DNA of 64,000 bases from the NCBI RefSeq assembly GCF_009363055.1, contig NZ_CP045292.1, positions 1,922,001 to 1,986,000 of the forward strand, given 5' to 3'. A model generated the notes under the pieces. It saw nothing but the letters and a program-made list of their open reading frames with translations, was not told where the DNA came from and did no database searches. Positions 53,239 through 62,152 of this stretch are shown here, piece after piece; positions within the stretch are counted from its first letter, which is position 1; every line of letters starts with the position of its first letter. Position numbers and translations under genes: made by a program. The stretch comes from Flavobacterium haoranii (lineage in GTDB: Bacteria > Bacteroidota > Bacteroidia > Flavobacteriales > Flavobacteriaceae).

Positions 53239-55350
53239 TTAAAAATTTAAATTATATACTGCTTTTAAAAAATAACTTCGCCCATAGGCTAGTAACACTT
53301 GAGATGAAACGCTATGTCCACCACTTTGATTAACATTGGTTTGGTTGATATTATCGATATTGAATACATTTCTGGCTCCAAGTGTAAGTTCAATTTTGTT
53401 TTCCCAGAATGTTTTTCTTACAGAAGCATCTAACCAACTATAAGGTTCAATTTCAGATAACACATAGCCATCGGTTGAACTGATATATTGTTGGGTTTTT
53501 CCGGTAAACTTATAATAGGTTGAGAAGGTGGTTTTCCATTTTGGAATTGTGTAAGAAATATTGGCATTCAAATTAAAATTGAATAAAAATTTATCATCAG
53601 ATTGAAACTCTAAATCGTTTATTTCTCTCGAAATTCCTGTTAAAGAAGTTCCAAACATAAACTTCCAATTATTGGTTTGCAACTGATTAGTTAAAGCGAA
53701 ATTGATACTTTGGTACTTGCTAATATTGATGTATTCATAAATAGGAGTAGCGTTGTCGAAACCAGTTAATGCACTTGTAATTCGATCTTTAACATCTAAA
53801 AAACCGATTGCTAATTGGATAAACATTTTAACATCTTCGCCTAAAGACGTTTGCTTTTTTAGATTTACTTCATAAGAAGTGCTGGTTTCTGGAATTAGAT
53901 TTTCGTTACCAATGAAATAATGTCCGTCGAAAATAATTTGGCTAAACAATTCTTGAAAAGTTGGTGTTCGATACGATTTTCCTAAAGAAGCTCTAAGTTC
54001 GAACTCCTTTGGTAACAGAAAACGCGACCCTAATGAAATTGCATATTGGTTATCGAACATAGACTGAAAGGAATATCTAGCACCTGGACGAAGCGAAAAG
54101 ACATCGGAAAACCTAATTTCTGAAACCGCAAAAAAGTCTAAATTATTTATAGTTTCTCTAACTTCTTTTGTTTGATTATTTACTTCATCTACAATAGCAA
54201 ATCCGTTATTATTTACCGCTTCATAACCCAATTGAAGATTAATTTTTTTACTCTTAAAAAAATCGCTAAAAGTTCCTGTAGTATAAAAAACTTCCATCGA
54301 TTGATCTTTTTTGGTTGTATTATTCGATTCTACATCATAAGTAATATTGTAACGATACTGCTCGACTTCCCTCTTTTGATATTGATGTGAAAAAGAAAGA
54401 TTATAGTTAACTTGAGAAAACAACTTGCCTACAAAATTTAAATGATGATAAAATCTATCGGAAAAATAGCGTTCGTCATCTCCATATTTATAAGAACCAT
54501 ATTGAGTATTAAATCCAGATTGTGCTGCCGAACCATAAAAATGAATCACTTCGTCTAACCATTCGAATTTATAAAAAGCACGAAAATTATTTTTCTTGTA
54601 AGAAAGCAAAGCATTGTTTTGCCATTGTTCTCTTGGTAACCAATTGTAACCTCTAGTTCCATCGTTTATTTCATAATTAGAGCCATTTTTATTACCAAGA
54701 AAACCTCGAAAATCGTTACGATTTCCATTTACAGAAACAAACCAATATTTATTAATAGAATGCGCTACTTGCAAAGTTTGCATGTGCCTGCCTTGGTTAA
54801 ATAATTCATACTCTTTACCAACAGTTTCCTCTTGAATTGTAGCTTCTATATTCCATTTATCTTGTGAAGATTTTTTTGTAATGATGTTTAAAATTCCCGA
54901 AACCGCGTTGGCACCATGTGTAACTCCCATAGAGCCTTCGATTATTTCAATTTGTTCAATATCATTAAGATTAATTTGAGATAAATCGGTATTATTCCCT
55001 AAACCACCTTCATTTACAATCGGAATATTATCTACTAAAATTTTAAAATATCCTGCATTTAACCCAAACATTGAAATTGTAGATTTCCCAGAATTACTAC
55101 TTGGTCTTACTGTAATATTGATATATTGATTTAAAACATCTCCTAAATTATTTGCTGCTAAATTTTGAATGTCTTGTGCTCTAATAATTCGCACATTATG
55201 CACTGATTTTTTTAACGACTGAGGTTCAAATTGAGTAGTTAACACTACTTCTTCTAGTTTATTTATTTTCAAAGAATCATTTTCAATTTTTTGAGAATAA
55301 ACACAAGAAAAATATAGCATTGAACACAATAAAACTAGCTTCTTTTTCAT
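53239..55350 (-). CDS. TonB-dependent receptor (HmuR-like)
   Basis: 703-residue outer-membrane receptor. Signal peptide (KKKLVLLCSMLYFSCVYS), plug (IRAQDIQNLAANNLGDVLNQ, ILVDNIPIVNEGG, EQIEIIEGSMGVTHGANAVSG, INIITKKS-like) and a C-terminal barrel with the last residues YFLKAVYNLNF. Pairing with HmuY makes heme or hemoprotein iron the probable ligand. A -7 box TATATTTG on the minus strand lies at 55384-55391. A divergent gene is 116 bp away. Confidence 0.9.
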   Translation of the reverse strand: MKKKLVLLCSMLYFSCVYSQKIENDSLKINKLEEVVLTTQFEPQSLKKSVHNVRIIRAQDIQNLAANNLGDVLNQYINITVRPSSNSGKSTISMFGLNAGYFKILVDNIPIVNEGGLGNNTDLSQINLNDIEQIEIIEGSMGVTHGANAVSGILNIITKKSSQDKWNIEATIQEETVGKEYELFNQGRHMQTLQVAHSINKYWFVSVNGNRNDFRGFLGNKNGSNYEINDGTRGYNWLPREQWQNNALLSYKKNNFRAFYKFEWLDEVIHFYGSAAQSGFNTQYGSYKYGDDERYFSDRFYHHLNFVGKLFSQVNYNLSFSHQYQKREVEQYRYNITYDVESNNTTKKDQSMEVFYTTGTFSDFFKSKKINLQLGYEAVNNNGFAIVDEVNNQTKEVRETINNLDFFAVSEIRFSDVFSLRPGARYSFQSMFDNQYAISLGSRFLLPKEFELRASLGKSYRTPTFQELFSQIIFDGHYFIGNENLIPETSTSYEVNLKKQTSLGEDVKMFIQLAIGFLDVKDRITSALTGFDNATPIYEYINISKYQSINFALTNQLQTNNWKFMFGTSLTGISREINDLEFQSDDKFLFNFNLNANISYTIPKWKTTFSTYYKFTGKTQQYISSTDGYVLSEIEPYSWLDASVRKTFWENKIELTLGARNVFNIDNINQTNVNQSGGHSVSSQVLLAYGRSYFLKAVYNLNF

Positions 55351-55383
55351 TATTTAGAATTGGACTTATTTAAAATATTTTCG

Positions 55384-55391
55384 CAAATATA
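55384..55391 (-). promoter_or_regulatory. -7 box TATATTTG for the heme-uptake operon
   Basis: Minus-strand TATATTTGC, 34 bp upstream of the receptor start; faces away from the divergent DUF6607 promoter. Confidence 0.6.
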
Positions 55392-55424
55392 TATATTATT
55401 TTTATTCAATCTAAATAAATTTTA

Positions 55425-55432
55425 TACTTTTG
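55425..55432 (+). promoter_or_regulatory. -7 box TACTTTTG for the DUF6607 gene
   Basis: TACTTTTG, about 35 bp before the start at 55467. The region between the two promoters contains TTCAATCTAAATAAA, reminiscent of an iron-repressor half-site, but no full palindrome. Confidence 0.5.
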
Positions 55433-55466
55433 TCTTCGTTATATTCAATTAATAATTTTATAAATC

Positions 55467-56355
55467 ATGAGAAAAAACTTTTATTGTTATCTACTTTATT
55501 CAGTATCATAACATTAGCACAAAACAAACAAGAAGACATTAAAGCCATAAAAAGTATGTGCGGTTGCTATGAAGTTCAATTTAACTTTACAGAAACCTTT
55601 CAGCCTAAAAAAGACAGCTTGTATATTGCTTCTCCAACAAAAAAAGATTGGGGATTAGAATGGGTAGAATTAGTAGAAGATACTCCAAACAAAATAGTAA
55701 TGCAACATTTATTGATTGTGAGCGATTCTATGATTATTAAACATTGGAGACAAGATTGGCTTTATGAAAACACCGATTTATATACTTTTAATAAAGACTT
55801 ACATTGGAAATATTCTAAACTAGATAGTAAAACTGTTAAAGGACAATGGACACAAAAAGTATATCAAGTAGATGATAGTCCACGTTATGAAGGAAGTGCA
55901 ACTTGGATTCACGCTGATGGTAAACATTATTGGATGAATACAACAGATGCACCGCTTCCAAGAAGAGAGCACACCATTAGAAATGACTACAATGTATTAA
56001 AAGAAGAAATATACATGAAATTACCGCTTATGGTTGGTTACACGAACAAGACAATGTAAAAATTAAACGTGACGATAAAGGAAATGACACTGAAATAGCA
56101 CAAGAAAAAGGATTAGACCTTTACAAAAAAGTAGATGATTCTAAATGTAAAGCAGCGCAGAATTGGTGGAAAACAAATCAGTTTGTATGGAAAAATGTTA
56201 GAACTAAATGGCAAACCATTTTCGATGGCAAAAAAGATATTTATCTAGAAGGCAAAGTTGATAAAAAGCCGCTTTACTCGCATTTATTTAGTTTAAAAAC
56301 AAATGCTACAAAGAAAGAAAGTGATACAATAATTGATTCTTTCATTAAAAAATAA
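55467..56355 (+). CDS. DUF6607 family protein, two frameshifts
   Basis: About 296 residues after repair. Signal peptide RKKLLLLSTLFSIITLAQ comes from the ATG at 55467 once one A is added in 55472-55477. The body (SMCGCYEVQFNFTETF, ELVEDTPNKIVMQHLLIV, KHWRQDWLYEN, GQWTQKVYQVDDSPRYEG, DAPLPRREHTIRNDYNVLK) matches DUF6607. A second break in the A run 55999-56002 rejoins at RNIHEITAYGWLHEQDN and runs to CKAAQNWWKTN and the stop at 56355. Divergent from the heme receptor; a role in iron or heme handling is inferred from position. Confidence 0.8.
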
Positions 56356-56361
56356 ATCAAT

Positions 56362-56391
56362 AAAAAAGCGAAGATTTCTCTTCGCTTTTTT
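56362..56391. terminator. Bidirectional terminator
   Basis: AAAAAAGCGAAGA / TCTTCGCTTTTTT hairpin between convergent DUF6607 and ferredoxin genes. Confidence 0.9.
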
Positions 56392-56392
56392 A

Positions 56393-56725
56393 TTATTGTT
56401 CTGGAGCAATTTGAACTTCTAAACCTTCTAATGCTTCTGAAATATGAATTTGGCAACCTAGCCTACTATTTTCTTGAACATGATAAGCTTCATCTAGCAT
56501 AGCATCTTCATCTGGGTTTCTATCAATAGGAACCACATCGTTTAAAACATAAACTTGGCATGAAGCACACATAGCCATTCCACCACAAATTCCCAAAGTT
56601 CCTTCCTCGGCTAATTCATAAGAACGAATTAACTCCATAAGGTTCATATTCATATCTGTTGGAGCTAAAACTTCGTGAGTTACTCCGTTTCGGTCTGTAA
56701 TTTTAATTGTAACGTCTTGTGTCAT
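56393..56725 (-). CDS. [2Fe-2S] ferredoxin, adrenodoxin type
   Basis: 110-residue plant/vertebrate-fold ferredoxin. Cluster ligands: CGGMAMCASC (C-x5-C-x2-C) and the distal Cys in SRLGCQIHIS. NPDEDAMLDEAYHVQENSRL is typical of adrenodoxin-like (Isc-type) ferredoxins. It lies directly downstream of a ferredoxin-NADP reductase gene on the same strand (39-bp gap), so the two probably form an electron-transfer pair, perhaps serving Fe-S assembly with Nfu and Mrp nearby. Confidence 0.92.
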   Translation of the reverse strand: MTQDVTIKITDRNGVTHEVLAPTDMNMNLMELIRSYELAEEGTLGICGGMAMCASCQVYVLNDVVPIDRNPDEDAMLDEAYHVQENSRLGCQIHISEALEGLEVQIAPEQ

Positions 56726-56764
56726 TTTACACCCCTAAAATCCCTCAAGGGGACAATTAATAAA

Positions 56765-57823
56765 TTAATCAATCGATTTAACAACTGCTTTTTCCGCTTC
56801 TTTACGAGTACCATCAAAACCATCAACACCAGAAACGGTTGTATATTTCAGAACATAACGTTTTCCTGGATTGATTCGGTTATAAACACTTTGACACATT
56901 AAAGTTGCTTCGTGAAAACCACAAAGAATTAATTTTAATTTACCTGGATAAGTATTTACATCACCTATAGCATAAATACCGTCAATATTTGTTTGATAAT
57001 CTAATGCGTTATTTACTTTAATGGCATTTTTTTCGATTTCTAATCCCCAGTTTGCAATAGGTCCTAACTTTGGCGTTAAACCAAATAAAGGAATAAAATA
57101 ATCGCAATCTACTTTTTGGCGAGCTCCGTTAATTTCAATAACAACTGCAATTATTCTTTCGCTACCATTAAAACCAACGACCTCTGCAGGAGTAACTAAT
57201 TTAATTTTTCCTGCATCTTTTAATTCTTTTACTTTTTCAACTGAATCTAAAGCCCCACGGAATTCGTTTCTTCTATGGACTAAAGTCACTGAATTTGCAA
57301 CATTTGATAAGAAAATTGACCAATCTAAAGCCGAGTCTCCACCACCAGCAATTACAATGTTTTTACCACGGTATTTTTCTGGGTCTTTTACAAAATAATC
57401 TACTCCACGATCTTCTTTCTCATAGAACTCAATGTCTTTTAGAACTGGTTTTCTCGGTTCAAAAGTTCCTAAACCACCTGCAATTGCAATGGCTTTTGCT
57501 TTATGTTGTGTTCCTTCATTTGTAGTTACAATAAAAGTACCGTCTTCAAGTTTTTCAATAGTTTCGGCTGTTTCTCCTAATGTAAAACCTGGTTGAAACT
57601 GTTTAATTTGTTCCATTAAATTGTTTACCAAATCTCCAGCTAAAACTTCAGGATAACCTGGAATATCAAAAATAGGTTTTTTAGGATATAATTCGGCTAA
57701 TTGCCCTCCGGGTTGTGGTAATGCGTCAATAATATGACACTTCATTTGCAATAAACCCGCTTCAAAAACAGCGAAAAGTCCTGTAGGACCAGCTCCAATT
57801 ATTAGTATATCTGTTTCAATCAT
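56765..57823 (-). CDS. Ferredoxin--NADP reductase, thioredoxin-reductase-like (type 2)
   Basis: 352-residue flavoprotein of the TrxR-like ferredoxin-NADP reductase class (YumC-like). FAD motif IIGAGPTGLFAVFEAG, LPQPGGQLAELYPKKPIFDIPGYP in two parts, NAD(P) motif VIAGGGDSALDWS followed by HRR in LVHRRNEF (NADPH 2'-phosphate site), and IYAIGDVNTYPGKLKLI. The CxxC of thioredoxin reductase is absent, as expected. Ferredoxin lies downstream. The promoter carries a Crp/Fnr-like palindrome (57880-57895). Confidence 0.93.
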   Translation of the reverse strand: MIETDILIIGAGPTGLFAVFEAGLLQMKCHIIDALPQPGGQLAELYPKKPIFDIPGYPEVLAGDLVNNLMEQIKQFQPGFTLGETAETIEKLEDGTFIVTTNEGTQHKAKAIAIAGGLGTFEPRKPVLKDIEFYEKEDRGVDYFVKDPEKYRGKNIVIAGGGDSALDWSIFLSNVANSVTLVHRRNEFRGALDSVEKVKELKDAGKIKLVTPAEVVGFNGSERIIAVVIEINGARQKVDCDYFIPLFGLTPKLGPIANWGLEIEKNAIKVNNALDYQTNIDGIYAIGDVNTYPGKLKLILCGFHEATLMCQSVYNRINPGKRYVLKYTTVSGVDGFDGTRKEAEKAVVKSID

Positions 57824-57846
57824 TCTATTATTCTTTCAATTTTTAC

Positions 57847-57895
57847 AGTACAAAGATCTGTATTTTGAAACTTTTGTTTTGTGACTTTTGTCACC
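57847..57895 (-). promoter_or_regulatory. Predicted Crp/Fnr-type operator and promoter of ferredoxin reductase
   Basis: Minus strand: GGTGACAAAAGTCACA (57895-57880), a perfect GTGAC-AAAA-GTCAC palindrome that fits TGTGA-N6-TCACN. After 26 nt comes CTTTGTACT (57855-57847). The gene starts at 57823. Confidence 0.65.
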
Positions 57896-57904
57896 TTTTA
57901 TTTT

Positions 57905-58045
57905 GCGTTAGGGATGGAAGTGATATCCTTTTTTGTTTTCAATTAATCTTGAACTTATAAAAAAGATAAAACGGACAGCCCGACCGAGACATGAACGTAG
58001 TTTTTCGTCTTGGTAACGCCCATACTTCGACAAGCTCAGTATGAA
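57905..58045. repeat. Modular intergenic repeat
   Basis: GTTAGGGATGGAAGTGATATCC, T run, AAAAAAGATAAAACGGACAG and CCCGACCGAGACATGAACG, then ACTTCGACAAGCTCAGTATGA at 58024-58044. Shares its modules with 1395-1515 and 11935-12080. No gene is present. Confidence 0.65.
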
Positions 58046-58058
58046 ACTAAAGACATCG

Positions 58059-58298
58059 TTAACTTATGTTTTCGACTGTTTCTATTTGTGGTGCATATTT
58101 TTTTATAGTAGTTTCTACTCCAGCTTTCATAGTACTGATACTTAAACTACAACTTGTACAAGCACCTTCTAAACGTACTTTTACATGTTTATCGTCGATA
58201 ATTTCAACAAGTGTAATATCGCCTCCATCTGAATTTAGGAATGGACGAATTTCACTTAACGCTTTTTCGACATTATCTTTTATTTCTAGTGTAGTCAT
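58059..58298 (-). CDS. NifU C-terminal domain (Nfu-type) Fe-S carrier
   Basis: 79-residue Nfu domain alone. The CxxC that holds a transferable [4Fe-4S] cluster is in LEGACTSCSLSIST; DVEKALSEIRPFLNSDGGDI-type opening is present (NVEKALSEIRPFLNSDGGDI). It follows the Mrp gene immediately (start at 58298, Mrp stop at 58300), so both are co-transcribed as Fe-S cluster carriers. Confidence 0.93.
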   Translation of the reverse strand: MTTLEIKDNVEKALSEIRPFLNSDGGDITLVEIIDDKHVKVRLEGACTSCSLSISTMKAGVETTIKKYAPQIETVENIS

Positions 58299-58299
58299 T

Positions 58300-59442
58300 T
58301 TATTTTCCTTTTACTGCTGAACAACCAGCCATAGTAGTTATTTTAATAGCTTCTGAAGGTGGCAAGTTTTCATTTCTTTTTACCGTTTCTTCTACTACAT
58401 TACGAGCTAGTTCTTCGAATGCTTTTTCTAATGGAGTCGCTGTTTGTAATGCCGCTGGGCGACCATAATCTCCTGCTTCGCGAATACTTTGTACCAATGG
58501 AACTTCTCCTAAGAATGGAACTTGTAAATCTTGTGCTAAGTTTTTTGCTCCTTCTTGACCGAAAATATAATATTTATTATTTGGCAATTCTTCTGGTGTA
58601 AAGTATGCCATATTCTCGATAATACCTAAAACTGGAACATTAATACTTTCATTATTGAACATTGCTACTCCTTTTTTAGCATCGGCTAAGGCAACGGCTT
58701 GTGGTGTACTTACTATAACAGCTCCTGTTATAGGCAACGACTGCATAATAGATAAGTGAATATCTCCTGTTCCTGGTGGTAAGTCGATTAACATGAAGTC
58801 GATTTCTCCCCAATTTGCATCAAAAATCATTTGGTTTAATGCTTTTGCAGCCATTGGACCTCTCCAAATTACAGCTTGATCTGGTTTTGTAAAGAATCCG
58901 ATAGATAAAATTTCAACTCCGTAGCTTTGAACAGGTTGCATTTTCGATTTTCCATCTACCTCAACTGATACAGGTTTTGCTTGTTCTACATCGAACATTA
59001 TTGGCATTGAAGGTCCGTAAATATCGGCATCTAAAACTCCAACTTTAAATCCCATTTTTGCTAATGCTACCGCTAAATTTGCCGTAATTGTAGATTTTCC
59101 TACTCCACCTTTACCAGAAGAAACCGCAATAATATTGCTAATTCCTGGAATTGCTTTCCCTTTGATTTGATTTGGATTTTCAGGTTTTTCTGGAGTTTCA
59201 ACTTTAATATTAACCTTCACTTTTGCTTTTTCATACACTTTTTCGTGTATTACTTTCATAATGTCAACTTCGGCTCTTTTTTTGATGTGTAATGCTGGAG
59301 TATTTAATACTAATTCTACAACTACTTCATCGCCAAAAGTTAGTACATTTTGAACTGCACCGCTCTCTACCATATTTTTACCTTCACCAGCTATTGTAAT
59401 AGTTTCCAAGGCTTTTAGGATTTCTTTTCTATCTAGTTTCAT
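58300..59442 (-). CDS. apbC: Mrp/NBP35 family Fe-S cluster carrier ATPase (ApbC)
   Basis: 380-residue P-loop ATPase. N-terminal DUF59/MIP18 domain (ALETITIAGEGKNMVESGAV), then the deviant Walker A VSSGKGGVGKSTITANLAVA, DADIYGPSMP, LIDLPPGTGDIHLS and STPQAVALADAKKG. These proteins carry [4Fe-4S] clusters to apo-enzymes. The C-terminal end has only one Cys (MAGCSAVKGK) where others have CxxC. Promoter box TATCTTTG at 59484-59491 on the minus strand. Confidence 0.95.
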   Translation of the reverse strand: MKLDRKEILKALETITIAGEGKNMVESGAVQNVLTFGDEVVVELVLNTPALHIKKRAEVDIMKVIHEKVYEKAKVKVNIKVETPEKPENPNQIKGKAIPGISNIIAVSSGKGGVGKSTITANLAVALAKMGFKVGVLDADIYGPSMPIMFDVEQAKPVSVEVDGKSKMQPVQSYGVEILSIGFFTKPDQAVIWRGPMAAKALNQMIFDANWGEIDFMLIDLPPGTGDIHLSIMQSLPITGAVIVSTPQAVALADAKKGVAMFNNESINVPVLGIIENMAYFTPEELPNNKYYIFGQEGAKNLAQDLQVPFLGEVPLVQSIREAGDYGRPAALQTATPLEKAFEELARNVVEETVKRNENLPPSEAIKITTMAGCSAVKGK

Positions 59443-59483
59443 TATTTTTTTGAAAAATTCTTATTAAGACTGAATTTGAATTG

Positions 59484-59491
59484 CAAAGATA
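59484..59491 (-). promoter_or_regulatory. -7 box TATCTTTG for apbC-nfu
   Basis: Minus-strand TATCTTTGC, 42 bp upstream of the start at 59442. Confidence 0.65.
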
Positions 59492-59564
59492 CATATAACT
59501 TTAAAAGTTTTGGAAATAAAGCTTTTAAAAGTTTTATACCACTATTTAAAAAATCTATAAAATA

Positions 59565-59600
59565 AAAAAGCAACTTAGATAAGTTACCTAAATTGCTTTT
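59565..59600 (-). terminator. Terminator downstream of the YceI/porin operon
   Basis: AAAAGCAAcTTAG and CTAAaTTGCTTTT form a long imperfect hairpin with T-rich tail on the minus strand. Confidence 0.7.
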
Positions 59601-59623
59601 AAAACTAAAACATTTAAAAAATA

Positions 59624-60181
59624 TTAATATTCAAGAAATAAGTTAAAATGGATGGTAATTGTTTCTTTTAGCTTTATTAATCCTAATACTTTTTTGGGTG
59701 ACTTTAAATCAAAATCGTTAATGTTTATGGTTAAATCTCCTTTTACATTATTTGTTGATGAATCAAAGTTTACTGGCAAATTATAATTTTTCTCAATACC
59801 AGTTATTTTAATATTAGTTTTTGCTAAAAGTTTATTATTTTGAGAAACTATTTCTTTAATTGTAATTTCAATATCTGGATAAACTTCTGAATTAAGAACT
59901 TTTTTTAAATCGCTTGTAATCATTTTATGTCCGCAATCGAAACCTTTTGATTTTATTTTGATAATTGCACCGTCTAAAACCAATTTACTTTCACGTTTAA
60001 TGTGTGTAACGGTCATTTCGTTTTGCATAAGTTTTGTATCATAAAGACACTCAAAACAATTTACATTAGATTCTCCTTTTATAACCACTTCACTGCGATT
60101 TAGAATCGTAACTTTTGTTTTATCGCTACTAACAAAACTTATTAAAAGAATAAGGGGCAATATTTTTAAAAATCTTTTCAT
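59624..60181 (-). CDS. YceI-like family protein (first of two)
   Basis: 185-residue secreted protein: signal peptide (KRFLKILPLILLISFVSS) and a YceI-like lipocalin fold, here divergent (VVIKGESNVNCFECLYDTK, ITSDLKKVLNSEVYPDIEIT, KTNIKITGIEKNYNLPVNFD). YceI proteins bind isoprenoid or amphipathic compounds in the periplasm. It is the distal gene of a YceI-porin-YceI operon on the minus strand. Confidence 0.75.
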   Translation of the reverse strand: MKRFLKILPLILLISFVSSDKTKVTILNRSEVVIKGESNVNCFECLYDTKLMQNEMTVTHIKRESKLVLDGAIIKIKSKGFDCGHKMITSDLKKVLNSEVYPDIEITIKEIVSQNNKLLAKTNIKITGIEKNYNLPVNFDSSTNNVKGDLTININDFDLKSPKKVLGLIKLKETITIHFNLFLEY

Positions 60182-60226
60182 TTTGAAAAGAGAAAAGCAT
60201 TTGAGCTTTTCTCTTGTTGTATAAAG

Positions 60227-61516
60227 TTAGAAACTAATTATTGCTTCTGCAACTAATCCGTTGAATTTACCACCATCTAAGATGTTACCAGTTGCAAAAC
60301 CATCATATTTTTGAGTTACATATTCTACTTTAGCTAACACATTTTTAGTCATAAACCAACCACCACCGATGTTGAATCTTGTGATATCGATATCATATCC
60401 TGAAGCATCTTCTGCAGAAACACTGTTATAACGTCCACCGAAATAGAAGTTTTCTTTACTTCCAAAGCGGTATAATAACTCTGCTCCTAATTGAGTTGCT
60501 TTTCTTCTATCAACTTCACCTAAATTTTTACCATTTGTTAACTCTAACATTCCGAAGAATTCTAAACCTTTAAATTTCACGAATGGGTTGAACATAATTG
60601 CAGTTAATTTGTTATTGAAACCTGGATTGTAACGACCAGTTGTAAACGCAGCAGCAGCAGTTGTAGCAGCACCATTTGTTGTTGGAGGAGCCATTACGTA
60701 GTAATATCTTGCACCAGCTCTATCTCCAGCATATAAGTAAGTTCTAGTTGCCCAAGCTGTGTTGTAGATAGATCCTGTTAAACGTAATCTTAAATCAGAA
60801 TTTATTTGTTTGTCGTATCCTAATTTACCAACTATTGAAGGACTTGCATTACCGTTTACCTCGTCACTTACTACACTTTGATTTAATTTAGTGTTTGTTG
60901 CACCAACCATTGCTAAGAAGCCATTTTTTCTAAAGTACACTTCTCCACCAACTTCTGTTGTAAAAGAGTCCATGATGTAGTTACCAACGAATGGATTGAA
61001 AATAGCTTGAGCATTATCAGATCTTCTAAAGTGAGCGTCACCGTAGTTAATTTCCATGTGACCAACTTTAATAGTTACATATTTCATTAAATCTGAAGCC
61101 AATCCTTCTTTGATGAAATCTAAATTATCTACTTGGAAATATCCACCTTTAACATAAGGTTCATTGTGGTGACGAGAAGATAAATAAGTTCTTAAGTGCA
61201 TTCTTAAACCTTTTGCTAATGCAACATCTAAATCTAAGTTTGCTGTAGCTAAGTTAAAATTGTTTGTTATGGGCATAAGGGCTGCAGCACCATTTGCATT
61301 TTCGTGATCAATTGCTTGATATTGTAAAGCAAATGAACCACCTATTCTCACTTTAATATTTTCGAATGTAGATGTAGTATCTTTTGGTGATTCAAAAACA
61401 TTTAATCCATTTTTATCTGGTTCTCTATAATTATCTAGTTTTCTATTTTGAGCATTGATGCCTAATCCTAAAGCTAATGCTGCAATTAAAATTGAATTTT
61501 TAACTATTGTTCTCAT
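60227..61516 (-). CDS. Outer-membrane porin-like beta-barrel protein
   Basis: 429-residue outer-membrane barrel. Signal peptide (MRTIVKNSILIAALALGLGINAQ) and alternating aromatic strands (VRIGGSFALQYQAI, FNLATANLDLDVALAKGLRM, FYFGGRYNSVSAEDASGYDI), ending VAEAIISF with the terminal Phe required for BAM. Similar to phosphate/oxyanion porin-like or FmdC-type family proteins but no substrate is clear. It lies between two YceI genes. Confidence 0.8.
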   Translation of the reverse strand: MRTIVKNSILIAALALGLGINAQNRKLDNYREPDKNGLNVFESPKDTTSTFENIKVRIGGSFALQYQAIDHENANGAAALMPITNNFNLATANLDLDVALAKGLRMHLRTYLSSRHHNEPYVKGGYFQVDNLDFIKEGLASDLMKYVTIKVGHMEINYGDAHFRRSDNAQAIFNPFVGNYIMDSFTTEVGGEVYFRKNGFLAMVGATNTKLNQSVVSDEVNGNASPSIVGKLGYDKQINSDLRLRLTGSIYNTAWATRTYLYAGDRAGARYYYVMAPPTTNGAATTAAAAFTTGRYNPGFNNKLTAIMFNPFVKFKGLEFFGMLELTNGKNLGEVDRRKATQLGAELLYRFGSKENFYFGGRYNSVSAEDASGYDIDITRFNIGGGWFMTKNVLAKVEYVTQKYDGFATGNILDGGKFNGLVAEAIISF

Positions 61517-61547
61517 GATTCTATTAATAAAAAATTATATACTTAGT

Positions 61548-62131
61548 TTAATTGTATGTTACACTGAAATCTGCAGTAACGTCTTTTCCTGTTTTGATAG
61601 TTCCCATTAAAGCTGTAGGAGGTTCAATACCATAAGTAGTCATGTCGATTGTTTGTTTACCACTTAAAAGGTATTTTCCGCCGGTAACTTTAACTGTAAA
61701 AGTTTGATTCACTTTTTTGGTTACTCCACAAATTGTTAAATTTCCTTGAGTTTCTACTGCAAAAACTCCTTCACTTTTTTTAGTAATTTTCGCTACACTT
61801 AATAATTTAAATTCGATGTTTTTATAAGTTTCTGTTTTTAAAGCTTTATAAGTATTTTTATCCATCCCACTTTTGCCACTTTTTAAACCTTCTGATGTTA
61901 GAACAAAATTTAAACTCTTAACTTCTTTTAAGGTATTACCTTCCGAAACAAAAGTTCCTTTTCCACTCATTACTTCAGCATTTGCATGCCAATCGTGTAA
62001 ATTAGATGTTCCTAATACTGTTAACTTACTTTCTTTTACATTAACTTTACTCTCTTGAGCGACTAAAACTCCTGAAACCAGTAAAAAAGCTACTAGGACA
62101 TTTTTCCTAATTTTATTATTTCACTTTTCAT
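61548..62131 (-). CDS. YceI family protein (second of two), frameshifted in signal peptide
   Basis: About 193 residues after repair. The ATG at 62131 gives MKSEIIKIRKNVLVAFLLVS after one base is added in the four-T run 62111-62114, then GVLVAQESKVNV and the YceI body (LTVLGTSNLHDWHANAEVM, SGKGTFVSEGNTLKEVKSLN, TQGNLTICGVTKKVNQTFTV, MTTYGIEPPTALMGTIKTGK). This is a standard YceI, unlike the distal copy. Its leader has the Crp/Fnr-like site. Confidence 0.88.
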
Positions 62132-62152
62132 TTGTACTTGTTTTAATTTTAT

